Source of the DNA: Nostoc cf. commune SO-36 | GTDB taxonomy: Bacteria > Cyanobacteriota > Cyanobacteriia > Cyanobacteriales > Nostocaceae | Direction of reading: 5' to 3' | DNA length: 64,000 bases | Assembly (NCBI RefSeq): GCF_023734775.1 | Contig: NZ_AP025734.1 | Span: forward strand, 1 to 64,000 | Made by a program: the position numbers and the translations under genes | The notes under the pieces: generated by a model | What the model was told of the DNA's origin: nothing | Databases searched by the model: none | What the model saw: the letters and a program-made list of their open reading frames with translations, nothing else | Part shown: positions 1-9,402 of the stretch, piece by piece | How positions within the stretch are numbered: the stretch's first letter is position 1 | Layout: every line of letters begins with the position of its first letter

Positions 1-1646
1 AGAGCCTCACTATCATGCGCCCGTTTTTCATCGGCTTTGGACACGGGAATAATTAAAGGATAAGGAATAGAAGCTTGTCCCTCTGAACTATAACCAGGAC
101 TGGTAATTACGCACTTGCCTTGAGGAAATTTCAAAATTTCGTCAGCACTGATTACAGGCATTTTTTGTAAATTCTCACTCCAGCTAATTGAACGGCTCAT
201 TTGTCCGCCAAGCGATCGCCCCGTGGTACGATTTTTAATCAGCACTTCCTTCTCACCGTAACGCTTTGAGTAATCCTCAGCCGTTTTGTAGTTACCAGGA
301 TTAAACAAAACATGCGTACTACAAGCTGATGCGATCGCACTTCCCATTTTATCCCCATAAATATCGTAAAGTTGCTCTAAACTTTGAATACCCAGAATAA
401 AGCAGGCACCATTAGAGCGATATTCATTAATCCACTGAGGTAAGCGGTCTAGCTTAATTGATGGTAATTCATCCAAAGAAATAATCAACGGGTCTTTGCG
501 GGGACGGCTCAAATTACCAACAATCATCAAGTGCATTGCAGCTGCCAGCAGAGGCCCAACCACACTGCGACGTTCATCATCTAGCTTGAACACCACCATT
601 TCTCTACCTTCAAGCTTAGTGGGAATATCCGATTTCCCCATAAATGCCCTCAGCAAATCAGCTTGGATGAAAGATGAGAAAGTACCTGCGGCTGTGGTCA
701 AAATCCCCGAAATAGTCTTCTCTGCATCCTTAGCACTCAAAAATTGAATAAATGAAGTCGCCACCCATTCATCTAACCTTTTTGACTGTACTGCATGGTC
801 AAGACGTTGCACCAATTTTGGCAACCGCAGCACAGCATACAGCATTGCCATATCTGGGTAAGGAGAACCCTTGACTAACTGTAAAAGTGCTTTAGCTAAC
901 AAGTCTCCAGCTTTCGCAAAGAACTCATCACTTTTACCACCACTGGAAGCATTGCGGTTAATCACTTGTCCAATTTCCCCTGCCATTACCCCATCCCGTG
1001 CATCACGCATATAATCTAAAGGATTGATCACACCGCTAAAGGGTTCACCGGGGGCAAATACTCGCACTTTATAGCCATAACGGGCAGCTAGAGGTGCATG
1101 GAGTCGTAGTTGGTCGCCTTTCTTGTCGTAGAGTAAAATGGGGAAACCCTGCTGCATCGCACTTTCTAACATCCGGTCTATGGTAGAGTAGGTTTTACCA
1201 GACCCAGGCGCACCTATTACCAGTGTTCCCCTTTCGGCATTGGGAAACCAAACTGTAGGTGCAGCACCAAGCATAGTTTGTATGTTAGCCAGCAACCCCC
1301 GCCACTTGCCTTTTACCCAATAGCGAGGAGTACCAGACCACAGGGTAACTTTATTGTGTTTATGCTCCTTGATTTGCTTGAGTGCTAGGTTAGTTGCTGC
1401 TACTTTCTCGCTGATACCGGAGACTTTACCAGTGGTGATTTTTCCCTTACCAGTACCACTGATTTGCAACAACAGTAAAACGAAGACCATTCCACCTACC
1501 ATCATCCAACCTTGGGGATTGTTATACTGTTGAAACAACTTGCCAAAGTCAATACTAGCCAGAGGTGCTTGAAAAAATGAGACTTCAATTAATGTCAAGT
1601 TAGCAGTGATCTGGTTGTGTGGTAGATTTTTCTGGTAAATGTTCAT
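1..1646 (-). CDS. Type IV secretion coupling protein (TraD/TraG/VirD4-like), 3' end outside window
   Basis: This is an inner-membrane ATPase that would link the relaxosome to a conjugative type IV secretion channel. The start is the ATG at 1644-1646 and the frame stays open for about 548 codons to the window edge, so the C-terminus is missing. A hydrophobic segment lies at residues 47-61. A Walker A motif (GAPGSGKT) follows near residues 143-150, and a Walker B-like strand (LIISLDELPS) lies near residue 390. The order, one N-terminal membrane helix and then a large RecA-like ATPase, is that of the coupling-protein family. Neighbouring genes for a secreted lysozyme-like protein and a membrane protein fit a conjugation cluster. 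A VirB4-type ATPase of another role is less likely because of the N-terminal anchor. Confidence 0.85.
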   Translation of the reverse strand, partial: MNIYQKNLPHNQITANLTLIEVSFFQAPLASIDFGKLFQQYNNPQGWMMVGGMVFVLLLLQISGTGKGKITTGKVSGISEKVAATNLALKQIKEHKHNKVTLWSGTPRYWVKGKWRGLLANIQTMLGAAPTVWFPNAERGTLVIGAPGSGKTYSTIDRMLESAMQQGFPILLYDKKGDQLRLHAPLAARYGYKVRVFAPGEPFSGVINPLDYMRDARDGVMAGEIGQVINRNASSGGKSDEFFAKAGDLLAKALLQLVKGSPYPDMAMLYAVLRLPKLVQRLDHAVQSKRLDEWVATSFIQFLSAKDAEKTISGILTTAAGTFSSFIQADLLRAFMGKSDIPTKLEGREMVVFKLDDERRSVVGPLLAAAMHLMIVGNLSRPRKDPLIISLDELPSIKLDRLPQWINEYRSNGACFILGIQSLEQLYDIYGDKMGSAIASACSTHVLFNPGNYKTAEDYSKRYGEKEVLIKNRTTGRSLGGQMSRSISWSENLQKMPVISADEILKFPQGKCVITSPGYSSEGQASIPYPLIIPVSKADEKRAHDSEA

Positions 1647-1802
1647 AGCCGTTAAGTATGGATTTAACAGAAATTTTAGCTGCTAAGTTAAAACTAGGTA
1701 ATTGACCTTATGGACATTTTTTAGAGAGGTAATAGAAGCTTTTTAAATATTTTTTCCGCCTGAGTTTTTCATAAATAAATTAAGGGACTTTAGACCCTTT
1801 TC

Positions 1803-1843
1803 GCAGAGGGCAAAAATTATATTTTATTCCTTCTGCCCTCTGC
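1803..1843. repeat. Inverted repeat in divergent intergenic region
   Basis: Perfect 10-bp arms GCAGAGGGCA (1803-1812) and TGCCCTCTGC (1834-1843) lie in the 267-bp AT-rich gap between the divergent coupling-protein and STAS/ATPase genes. It resembles the dispersed TGCCCTCTGCC repeats of filamentous cyanobacteria. As both flanking genes point away from it, it is not an obvious terminator. Confidence 0.5.
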
Positions 1844-1913
1844 CTTTCTTCGGTAAGCAAAATAGGTAAAACATATTATAGTAAACAATATATTACATTC
1901 TATCTAAGGGTAT

Positions 1914-3158
1914 ATGACTTCACCTCAAAACCAAATTTATTTACTTCCAGACTTAAAGTGGCCAGCTTCAGTTACATTCCGTCAGAATATATATACGATT
2001 GTAAACAAACTGAGAGAAGAATCAATTATTGTTGACTTCTCTAATGTAAATAAAGCATATCCAAATGGAATAGTTCCTATTATTTCAGAAATAAATCGTT
2101 ATAAGCAACAGGGAATTAAATTTATAGCTATCCCTCCGACTGATGAGAAACTCCAGTCCGTATTTTTGAAAATGGGTTGGCTTCACTATATTGATACCGA
2201 ATCATATTCTTTACCTTCTAATTATGATAGTGCTACGAGCATACCTTTACAAAAATTTTCATCTTTTGAGGAGTTAAATAATATTGTTAACAAAACATTG
2301 AATATTTGCTTACAGCAGCTTTCATTTTCGCAAGGAGTATTTAATGGTTTTGAATGGGTATTAAATGAAATCTTAGACAACGTTATAACTCATTCCAATT
2401 CTGACTGTGGATGGCTTCAGCTTGTAACCTATCCAGACAGCCACAAGTTAGCATGGGTTATTTGTGACTCTGGAATTGGTATTCCTAATACCATAAAAAA
2501 AGTTAGAAAATTTGATAAAGATAAACAAGCCATAGAGATGGCTATTATTAAAGGAGTTACTAGCAGACCTGGACAGAATATGGGACATGGACTTGCTGGA
2601 GCTATTGATATCACTAGGGCAAGTATTGAAAGTTCCTTTGCAATTACATCAGGAGAAGGTCGTATAACTCTAATTAAAGATAACATTCAAAGTGAGGCAC
2701 ATTGGCCACCTTTAAATGGAACTTGTGTAGAAATGCAAATTGATACTAGTATGTCAATTAACTTTGCTAATACTTTGTTGGGAGATGATCCTGGTGCTGG
2801 TGGTTATATAGAAAATAGATTTGAAGATGATGAAGGAGATGTAAAATTCAATCTTCAAGATTATGCTTCTAATTTCGGTAACAGGTTTACAGGTGAAAGC
2901 ATCAGGAGACTCGTTAGTAATCTACTCAAACAATATCCAGATAAATCAATAAAAATAATAATGAATAACATAAGAATAATATCGTCATCTTTTGCTGATG
3001 AACTATTTGGAAAACTGGCAGTTGAATTGGGAAGAAATAAGTTTATTAAAATAATAAAGCTTGAAGGTGCTAATGATATTTGTCAGGCTATTATAAATAG
3101 CTCTATTGAACAAAGATTAGAACAAACAGCTCAGGCAAACTCAATAACTAAGTTTTGA
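1914..3158 (+). CDS. STAS-like / GHKL ATPase / DUF4325-like regulator
   Basis: The protein (414 aa) is probably a signalling ATPase of the anti-sigma/histidine-kinase fold with a built-in partner domain. Residues 1-95 look like a STAS-type alpha/beta domain. A GHKL ATPase domain follows with N box NEILDN (151-156), G1 box DSGIGIP (185-191) and G2 box GHGLAGA (224-230). Residues from about 305 to 395 resemble the STAS-like DUF4325 family. There is no phospho-acceptor His box, transmembrane segment or receiver domain, so a classical two-component kinase is unlikely. It is transcribed away from the conjugation gene upstream, and the next gene starts 43 bp downstream on the same strand. The target is unknown. 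The domain calls come from motifs and are firm only for the GHKL part. Confidence 0.7.
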   Translation: MTSPQNQIYLLPDLKWPASVTFRQNIYTIVNKLREESIIVDFSNVNKAYPNGIVPIISEINRYKQQGIKFIAIPPTDEKLQSVFLKMGWLHYIDTESYSLPSNYDSATSIPLQKFSSFEELNNIVNKTLNICLQQLSFSQGVFNGFEWVLNEILDNVITHSNSDCGWLQLVTYPDSHKLAWVICDSGIGIPNTIKKVRKFDKDKQAIEMAIIKGVTSRPGQNMGHGLAGAIDITRASIESSFAITSGEGRITLIKDNIQSEAHWPPLNGTCVEMQIDTSMSINFANTLLGDDPGAGGYIENRFEDDEGDVKFNLQDYASNFGNRFTGESIRRLVSNLLKQYPDKSIKIIMNNIRIISSSFADELFGKLAVELGRNKFIKIIKLEGANDICQAIINSSIEQRLEQTAQANSITKF

Positions 3159-3201
3159 GGCTAACGCCTCATGCGTTGGGCAATCATATTTATGTAGTCC
3201 A

Positions 3202-4308
3202 ATGGTTAAATCTAGGGTTTCAAACAACTCTAATCGCTCCAATCAATCTACTGCCAAAACTGCTGCTTCTAATCCCAAAGCTAATACCAAAGCTCAAGCA
3301 GCCAAATCCAAAGCTCCTAACACTCAATTGTCAGACCTTGATATTGACGATATTGACCCAGAACTTCTCAGTGACAGTTATAACCAAGTTAGACGACCGT
3401 TACTGCCTTACGGCATTGTCGTTAATGACAAACCCGCCGGACTTATGATTCCAGAAGACCAGCTAGAAAAGGCTGGCTGGCTTGATATGCCAATTGAGGA
3501 CGACCTAACTATTGTCACCCTAACTGAAGATGTTACTGGACTCTTAATTACTCAAGCACGGTTACTAGTTTTAGCTTTTGTACCAGAATATATCCGTTAT
3601 AAATCAGATGTTGAAGACTTGGGTGGTTCTTTTGTTGGGCTTTATGATGAATACAAACATAACCTTGACAAGAAAACAATGGATGTGTGTTCAGAACATG
3701 CACTGATGTTTCTGGATGAGGATAATCAACCCCTGCATACTACTCCTGTCGTTGTCCGCTTTAAGAATGTAGCTCTCTGGAGTTTTAAGTCAGTGCGTGA
3801 GGAGTTTTACCGTTCTTTGGAGAAAACCTTTGCTGACTATTTCCAAGTGCCATTTAGCGGTAAAAGCGATAGGTGGCGTAGCTTAGGTGTACTGGAAGTC
3901 GAGTTCAAAGCTGTCAAAGAGGGCGAAGGTAAGAATAAACACGACTGTTGTAAGACTGTAGCTTATACCAAACCCACCGTTGAAAATCTGTCTCAATTTT
4001 ATTTGGGTCAGCCCACAGCTAAAGCCCTAATTTGGAAACAACATGATGCGATCGCTGGTTTTACTGAACCTCAATCCCTACCTGCTTTACCGGGAGAATC
4101 GGTATCTGTAGACGTGGAAGTATTGCCACCAAACAAGAATAGGAACAAAACTCAAAGCGATCGTAAATCCAAACCAGCGACCAAGCCACCTCGCAAAATT
4201 CAACTTATTGACGATGACGACTTCCTCGATGAAACCGATGATTTGGAAGCTGAGTTAGACGATGGTGATTTTGAGGAGGAAGACGATGAACTGGATGATG
4301 AGGAATAG
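3202..4308 (+). CDS. Conserved hypothetical protein, DUF5895-like, acidic C-terminus
   Basis: The protein (368 aa) has three visible parts. Residues 1-55 are basic and rich in Ser, Asn and Lys. A globular core runs from about 65 to 285. The last 35 residues are almost entirely Asp and Glu, following a basic Lys/Arg stretch near 310-330. No catalytic motif is evident. The overall look resembles a cyanobacterial plasmid-borne family listed as DUF5895, but that is from memory. The polyacidic tail could mimic DNA or bind a basic partner. It starts 43 bp after the STAS/ATPase gene, so the two may be co-transcribed. Function unknown. Confidence 0.6.
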   Translation: MVKSRVSNNSNRSNQSTAKTAASNPKANTKAQAAKSKAPNTQLSDLDIDDIDPELLSDSYNQVRRPLLPYGIVVNDKPAGLMIPEDQLEKAGWLDMPIEDDLTIVTLTEDVTGLLITQARLLVLAFVPEYIRYKSDVEDLGGSFVGLYDEYKHNLDKKTMDVCSEHALMFLDEDNQPLHTTPVVVRFKNVALWSFKSVREEFYRSLEKTFADYFQVPFSGKSDRWRSLGVLEVEFKAVKEGEGKNKHDCCKTVAYTKPTVENLSQFYLGQPTAKALIWKQHDAIAGFTEPQSLPALPGESVSVDVEVLPPNKNRNKTQSDRKSKPATKPPRKIQLIDDDDFLDETDDLEAELDDGDFEEEDDELDDEE

Positions 4309-4355
4309 TCCAATGCAACTATAGCGTCAATGAGAGTATGTCACATGAAAATACC

Positions 4356-4392
4356 CTGCCGTAGCTAAGAAGACTATGGCAGAGTTTTCTTC
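4356..4392. terminator. Hairpin with T-rich tail between convergent genes
   Basis: CTGCCGTAG (4356-4364) can pair with CTATGGCAG (4374-4382), with one mismatch, and is followed by AGTTTTCTTCT. It sits 48 bp after the stop of the plus-strand gene and 24 bp before the stop of the convergent minus-strand gene, the expected place for a rho-independent terminator of the plus-strand transcript. Confidence 0.5.
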
Positions 4393-4406
4393 TAGATTTC
4401 AAGTTA

Positions 4407-5135
4407 TCAACTTTGAGAGTTTTTACTATTAGTGAAAAGCTGACTATCAGCAAGTTGATAGCCAGTGCCATTGAAACAAAAATTCAATTGGCGTAGCTGC
4501 TCTTGCTCGGTTTGCAGTACCTTAATGCACGGTAATGCCTGACCTCGATTCTCTCCCACTGACAACAAATGTTTACCTGGTGGTAGATTGGGATTCAAGT
4601 AACTCAAGAATACCTGAGTAATTGGTTTGTCCTTTCTGAGCCAGTAACCAGTATACAAGCAACCCAAAGCACCACAGACATCAGGCGTGTTCAAGTTGAA
4701 AACTGCGAACCTGCCGTCTTTCCCTTCCACACTCCAAGCCAGTATATTTTTAGCAGATGCTTTGGCATTCAACTCTGTATTTTCTACAATCACCTGTTCA
4801 ACTACACGATCGCGCACAACATTAGCAGCTTTGTTCCAAGTAACCGTTGCCGCATTTAAGCTACAGCCCCCTAAACTAATGAGAACCGACAGCAACAAAA
4901 AGATGCTGAAACCAATACGAAACCAATGAATCCAGTAGCGTACCCTCATAGAAGGTGCTGGTAATTCATACGCAGTTGTCTTCAGTGGTTGAGACTGAGT
5001 AGGAGAAAAGGAGGAAGAATAAACTCCCTTTCCTTCCTCTGCTTGCCCAAAGTGTATTTTGGAACGCAGATCAGTATCAAATATTTCTTTTATCTCATGG
5101 GGTGAAGTAATAGAAGTTTTAGATAAATCTGTCAT
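4407..5135 (-). CDS. Membrane-anchored hypothetical protein of the conjugation cluster
   Basis: The protein (242 aa) has a 65-residue hydrophilic N-terminus, one hydrophobic segment at about 67-92 ending in a lipobox-like LISLGGC, and a 150-residue C-terminal domain with four Cys that would be outside the membrane. No family was recognised. Its start lies three bases after the stop of the upstream lysozyme-like gene, so the two are almost certainly one operon. That context suggests an envelope component of a conjugation apparatus. The cytosolic stretch before the membrane segment argues against a simple lipoprotein. Confidence 0.55.
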   Translation of the reverse strand: MTDLSKTSITSPHEIKEIFDTDLRSKIHFGQAEEGKGVYSSSFSPTQSQPLKTTAYELPAPSMRVRYWIHWFRIGFSIFLLLSVLISLGGCSLNAATVTWNKAANVVRDRVVEQVIVENTELNAKASAKNILAWSVEGKDGRFAVFNLNTPDVCGALGCLYTGYWLRKDKPITQVFLSYLNPNLPPGKHLLSVGENRGQALPCIKVLQTEQEQLRQLNFCFNGTGYQLADSQLFTNSKNSQS

Positions 5136-5138
5136 ACT

Positions 5139-7097
5139 CTACTTCTTGTTTTCAGTATTTTTAGTAGTGCTGATGTAGCTAGAATTTACATTGGGAGAAC
5201 AGGTCAGCGTTCGATTATCGCTATTACCATTGCGATAACTAGCTAAAGCGGTTTTGCCGTAATCTTTGAGACTGAGGCGACCTAGGGCATCTGAGCCATT
5301 TCCATCAACTTTGCTGTAATCACCACCAAAGTGCTTTTGAGCCACTCGTTCAATTAGGCGTTCGCCCGTAAATGGCTCTCCTGTAACCGGATCGATTTGC
5401 TGTTGTGTCACTTGAATTTTGTTAGCCATATCAGCCATAAATGCCCTATCTTGGTCAGCTGGAGGAAAAAACTCAAATAGTTCAGCCTCTGTTGGTTGAT
5501 GCCCTTGCTGTACTTGACTCAGGAACTCTTGACCTCCAGGCTTGGCAGCAATTAACTGCACTGCATAGGGGTTATAACTCATGAACTGGTAGCGACCGAG
5601 AGCGCGACCACAATTTAAACCCCCATCCGCACAGGTATGTATGCCAACTGCTTTGTAATCTCCGCTACCAGCGCTCTCAATTTCCGAAATTGCATTTCCC
5701 AGCGATCGCAAATCAATACCAGAGAATGATTGACCTGTTATCGACTGACTACCATTACTAAACGTGCATGGATTAATCTTCTCTCTTACTCCAGTACGGT
5801 TGGTAGTGCTAGCTTTAGGCTCTCTCGTAGCTCCAGTTGGTAAAGACGCGGTATTTGTCCTTTGTTCATTCAAATTGCCTACAAACATCAAGGCATTAAC
5901 CTTATAGCTGAAAAAAGGAACAGGCCCGATAAAGTAAGGTGTACAACCCATTCGCCAAGCACAGAACCGAAAGAACAAAGCCGTATCTACCGTATCAGTA
6001 GTTTCATCCGGCTCCATTACCACCACCTTAAAAGCTTTACCAAACGGTAGCCTTCCTGTTGGTTCCCGACCATTATTCACTGCTTTCAGGATACCCTGTC
6101 CGCCCTCGACTTCTTGGTATTTACCGGAAATCCACTGCTTACCTTCTAACTTACCGCGATCGCTACGACCTGCATTTTCCAAATCATCCAATTCTAAATA
6201 AGCGCAGTCTTTTTCAGTACAAGGCACAGAAAATCCTTGCACGTCTGAACCAGAAATCGTATTGTTACGACGGTTTTCTGTTGGCCCATAAACTACATCA
6301 AGCCGCATTACCAAGTTACCAATTTCAGTGATTGGATTAGGCATTGATCCTAAAGGTACTTGTCCCAAACCAGGAATATCCGAAACATTGCTATTCATCC
6401 AACCTGTAAATTGTTGTAGCTGTACTGCATCTAAGTTAGGAATTGAAGAAATAGAAAACTCTGACAAGTCGATTTCTCCCAGCTTCATTTGCCCAACTTC
6501 ATACTGTGTTAGTACCTGAGCGAGTGTTAAATTAGATGCGGTAATTCCCTGAGATTTTAGTAAGGTTGCAATAGGTGTAATATTGTTTACTTGTGTCTTA
6601 GCTAGTTCTGGAACAACCTGAGCTAAATGGCTCAACGTCTGCTCCCCAATCAGGGGAAATTCACTCAAGGCAATTTTGTTTAAATCTATACTGTTAATGT
6701 CTGTGTTCGCCTCTGGTTGTGTGCGGAGAGCGATCGCCTGCAAAGAAAACTCCTCTGCCTGCAATGCTTCACTGATATCTCCTAACTTCAAATATTGGTC
6801 AGGAGTCATACCCACGTTCCAAGTGCGACTCAGGTCATAACCCAGTGTTTGAGTGTAGGGACTGCCATCAATTGCACCAGATTGACTGATACCTGGTAGT
6901 TGGGCCAGAGAAATGCGGCTCCAGTCTGGGAGCAAAACTTTAGTAGCAGGTAGTTGAGACTGAGGATTTGCAACTTCTACAATTCGAGTCGGTAAATTGC
7001 CATCACCAAATGTGTTGATTGTAGCTTGTGCGACGATGCTATAAATAATACAAGTTATGACAACCAGAAGAGATATCCAGGCTTTTGGTATCTTCAT
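5139..7097 (-). CDS. Secreted protein with C-terminal lysozyme-like domain (VirB1-type candidate)
   Basis: The protein (652 aa) begins with a clear signal peptide (KIPKAWISLLVVITCIIYS, ending VAQA). The N-terminal 270 residues are Leu- and Ser-rich and speak of repeated short motifs. The C-terminal part, from about residue 465 to 620, has the look of a muramidase or lytic transglycosylase domain: an early Glu in AISEIESAGSGDY, then GRALGRYQFM and a late Tyr-rich helix. Such enzymes open peptidoglycan for T4SS assembly. It is first in a two-gene operon with the membrane protein downstream. The middle region has paired Cys that may form disulfides. The enzymatic call rests on short motifs and the precise glycosidase family is not settled. 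Confidence 0.6.
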   Translation of the reverse strand: MKIPKAWISLLVVITCIIYSIVAQATINTFGDGNLPTRIVEVANPQSQLPATKVLLPDWSRISLAQLPGISQSGAIDGSPYTQTLGYDLSRTWNVGMTPDQYLKLGDISEALQAEEFSLQAIALRTQPEANTDINSIDLNKIALSEFPLIGEQTLSHLAQVVPELAKTQVNNITPIATLLKSQGITASNLTLAQVLTQYEVGQMKLGEIDLSEFSISSIPNLDAVQLQQFTGWMNSNVSDIPGLGQVPLGSMPNPITEIGNLVMRLDVVYGPTENRRNNTISGSDVQGFSVPCTEKDCAYLELDDLENAGRSDRGKLEGKQWISGKYQEVEGGQGILKAVNNGREPTGRLPFGKAFKVVVMEPDETTDTVDTALFFRFCAWRMGCTPYFIGPVPFFSYKVNALMFVGNLNEQRTNTASLPTGATREPKASTTNRTGVREKINPCTFSNGSQSITGQSFSGIDLRSLGNAISEIESAGSGDYKAVGIHTCADGGLNCGRALGRYQFMSYNPYAVQLIAAKPGGQEFLSQVQQGHQPTEAELFEFFPPADQDRAFMADMANKIQVTQQQIDPVTGEPFTGERLIERVAQKHFGGDYSKVDGNGSDALGRLSLKDYGKTALASYRNGNSDNRTLTCSPNVNSSYISTTKNTENKK

Positions 7098-7329
7098 AAT
7101 TTCAGGTTTAAAAATGACAGCAGCTACACCCCACTAAGTAAAGTGATTTATTGAATAAAAACCCGGCGTTGCTGAATGAAGGAATGAAAATTAAAAATTA
7201 AAAATTTAATCTCTCAAACTCTTACTCTCTGCGCCTCTGCGTGAGACAAAAATCATCCCACTGATCAGCAATGCCAAAAACCCAATCAATTGTTGCTTAT
7301 GGGGTATAGAAAGAGAGTGAAAATATGAC

Positions 7330-7644
7330 TTATAACTCTAGCTCCTCTTCTGCTGACTGTTGACTTTTCTTAGACTTGTAACCGGAGCCAGAGCCATATC
7401 CTGGTAATTGAGGATTAGGATTGGCAGCCGATTCAGTGTAAGGTGTATCCCCAAGATTGATTTCAAAAATATTCTCTTGATAACCATCCCTAAATTGGTC
7501 TGCTTGCAAGGGATTACTACTATTTCCAGAACTTGATTGCTCAACACCGTAACCTTCAGATTGATAGCCACTGCCAGACTGATAATTACTACTGTCGTCA
7601 GTATCAAGATTTTGGTTAATTGTGGATTCGTTATTCATTGACAT
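7330..7644 (-). CDS. Small hydrophilic hypothetical protein, Ser/Gly/Tyr-rich
   Basis: About 104 residues from the MSMNNES start at 7644; a TTG 30 bp upstream is possible but would add a hydrophobic leader unlike the rest. The composition is dominated by Ser, Gly, Asn, Gln and Tyr, with repeated GSGYQSEGYG-like units, an acidic end and no hydrophobic core. It looks intrinsically disordered. It lies upstream of the lysozyme-like gene on the same strand, separated by about 230 bp that contain a common cyanobacterial CTCTGCGCCTCTGCGTGAG repeat. No function can be given. Confidence 0.45.
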   Translation of the reverse strand: MSMNNESTINQNLDTDDSSNYQSGSGYQSEGYGVEQSSSGNSSNPLQADQFRDGYQENIFEINLGDTPYTESAANPNPQLPGYGSGSGYKSKKSQQSAEEELEL

Positions 7645-7768
7645 TACCTGAAAAAGCTGTATTAATGCCAGCATAAAAAGATTTATCTAATATCAGCCTT
7701 AACCTATTGGACATTAATTTTTTAGCCGATTGGCTATTTTTGGTGATGCGCTCATATCGAGATGACAA

Positions 7769-8467
7769 ATGGAGCAAATGAATTTAATTTCACCAGAAAT
7801 AATGGCAGAAATCAGTGATGTTAATAGTACCAAACTGCCAGACAACACCCTGAAAATGCTGCAAATTCTGGCAAGTTTAAATACACCAAAAGAATTATTA
7901 GCAAGTCTTTTAGAAATAGCTGAATTTTCCCTACACCATGTTCGCTACCTTGCAGGGCCATTGGTAATTCATCGCAGTCCTTGGAGTGATACGATTCCCC
8001 AATGGCTGAAGTTTGCTTGTATTCAGGATCGATTGGAACTTATCTTCACTGAATACGAACAGGATCGGGTTGGTGTTTCCAGCACAGCCACAGAAGTTCT
8101 TACCTACATGATGCCTGCAACTTACGAAGCACCTCTGCATAGGGACTACGCTGACCTTTCTCTTTGGGTAGGTAATGAAGTTTTAACCAAACACGAGAAA
8201 TTACCAAAGGGTTGCAAGAGTTTTTATGAATTTATAGATGATGGTGCTACGAGCAACGCCAGCAATAATCGCATCGTTCATTTTAATCAGGTAAAAAATG
8301 AGTTCAACTATCTTAGCAGGTCAATTCGACGCAGCATAGTTAAACACGCAGCACAAGAGGGATGGGGTAAGCGTCATGTCAATACCAAGTCTAACTTAGA
8401 CTCCACTGAAAACACTCCAACTCCTAAACCTTCATCAAATTCAACTGTGCAAATTAGCTTATTCTAA
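7769..8467 (+). CDS. Hypothetical protein with C-terminal clamp-binding-like motif QISLF
   Basis: The protein (232 aa) is alpha-helical in appearance, with no recognised domain. Its last five residues are QISLF, which fits the bacterial beta-clamp binding consensus QL(S/D)LF apart from Ile for Leu. They follow a flexible Ser/Thr/Pro/Asn-rich linker of about 30 residues, the usual setting for such a tail. The DNA polymerase gene lies 0.9 kb downstream on the same strand. The gene may therefore belong to plasmid DNA replication or repair, but this is inferred from the tail and the neighbourhood only. The gene ends at a good hairpin terminator. Confidence 0.55.
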   Translation: MEQMNLISPEIMAEISDVNSTKLPDNTLKMLQILASLNTPKELLASLLEIAEFSLHHVRYLAGPLVIHRSPWSDTIPQWLKFACIQDRLELIFTEYEQDRVGVSSTATEVLTYMMPATYEAPLHRDYADLSLWVGNEVLTKHEKLPKGCKSFYEFIDDGATSNASNNRIVHFNQVKNEFNYLSRSIRRSIVKHAAQEGWGKRHVNTKSNLDSTENTPTPKPSSNSTVQISLF

Positions 8468-8476
8468 ATTTTCAAC

Positions 8477-8520
8477 AAATCCTCAGTTTATTCAAATTTT
8501 TATCTGAGGATTTATTCTGT
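8477..8520 (+). terminator. Rho-independent terminator candidate
   Basis: A perfect 10-bp stem, AAATCCTCAG (8477-8486) with CTGAGGATTT (8504-8513), begins 10 bp after the stop of the preceding gene and is followed by ATTCTGTT. The loop is 17 nt. Confidence 0.55.
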
Positions 8521-8575
8521 TAAATGGAAGCGATCGCTTCTTTAGTTATGAACATAAATTCTTAAGTTAATCATT

Positions 8576-9130
8576 ATGAATACTCAAGCAATTCAAGAAT
8601 TTTTAAATCACATCATCATTGGAATTACAGCCCTATATACCATTGTGATGGTCGTTGACTTCGTTGTGGGAATAGTCCATCTGTGGCAGAAATTTACACT
8701 CACTATCGAATACCATACCAACAACGCAACATCTGAACAATCACACCTTGAATCTATTGATATTAAAAAATCTCTCAAATTGGAAAATCAAAATAAATCA
8801 ACTAACCATATTCCATCAAAACCAGAACCTCAACCAGACAACTTTGTTAGCATTCATGTAGACAAAATTGATTTACGGACAGCCAGAAAAATTGCCACTG
8901 CCATAAAAAAAGCTTCAAAATCCAATCCTGACTTAATTATCAAACAAAAAGTTAACAATAAATGTGTTCCTTTAGCCTGGTTGCAAGCACAGATTAAGCA
9001 TCGTTTAGAAATGGCACCAGAAATCGTCACACCCATTATTAGAGAATTGGCTCATACTGCTTTTACATCTGCTCAAGAGAATATTCAGCATTCTAACATT
9101 GCAAAAACAGGTAAACGTAAAGTCAGTTAA
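8576..9130 (+). CDS. Single-pass membrane hypothetical protein
   Basis: The protein (184 aa) has one membrane helix at about residues 13-34 (HIIIGITALYTIVMVVDFVV), a hydrophilic Asn/Ser/Pro-rich linker to about 85, and a basic C-terminal domain (90-184) with a KIDLRTARKIATAIKKASK stretch. No family was recognised. The basic domain could contact DNA or RNA at the membrane. It sits between the clamp-motif gene and the DNA polymerase gene, all on the plus strand but with terminators between them, so it is probably a separate unit. Confidence 0.5.
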   Translation: MNTQAIQEFLNHIIIGITALYTIVMVVDFVVGIVHLWQKFTLTIEYHTNNATSEQSHLESIDIKKSLKLENQNKSTNHIPSKPEPQPDNFVSIHVDKIDLRTARKIATAIKKASKSNPDLIIKQKVNNKCVPLAWLQAQIKHRLEMAPEIVTPIIRELAHTAFTSAQENIQHSNIAKTGKRKVS

Positions 9131-9141
9131 TCATATAAAGA

Positions 9142-9182
9142 AAAGAGAGGAATATCGATAGTATTACCTCTCTTTAATAGTT
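9142..9182 (+). terminator. Rho-independent terminator candidate
   Basis: A perfect 9-bp stem, AAAGAGAGG (9142-9150) with CCTCTCTTT (9167-9175), starts 12 bp after the stop of the membrane-protein gene, followed by AATAGTTT. Confidence 0.5.
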
Positions 9183-9184
9183 TC

Positions 9185-9308
9185 AGGACTTACGCCAAAA
9201 TCGCCAAAAAGCTTAATTTATCCAACCGCCAAGAACGCCTTCTCTACGAGACACTACGTGTAGCTTGCTTCCTCGTAGAAAAGAATTTGTAGAATATGCG
9301 TAAGTCCT
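9185..9308. mobile_element. MITE-like element with AGGACTTACGC terminal inverted repeats
   Basis: A 124-bp non-coding unit is bounded by AGGACTTACGC (9185-9195) and its reverse complement GCGTAAGTCCT (9298-9308). Inside is a second inverted repeat, TCTACGAG (9243-9250) and CTCGTAGA (9272-9279). Elements with these ends are scattered through filamentous cyanobacterial genomes (from memory). It lies between two genes and does not interrupt either. Confidence 0.65.
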
Positions 9309-9402
9309 AAGTTTTTCAAATCTTTGTATAAAACTAAATATTTTGAAGTTGGTACATATACAAGCTATCGCTTCTAGGTGAGAAATTAAAATTTAATTCA
9401 TT

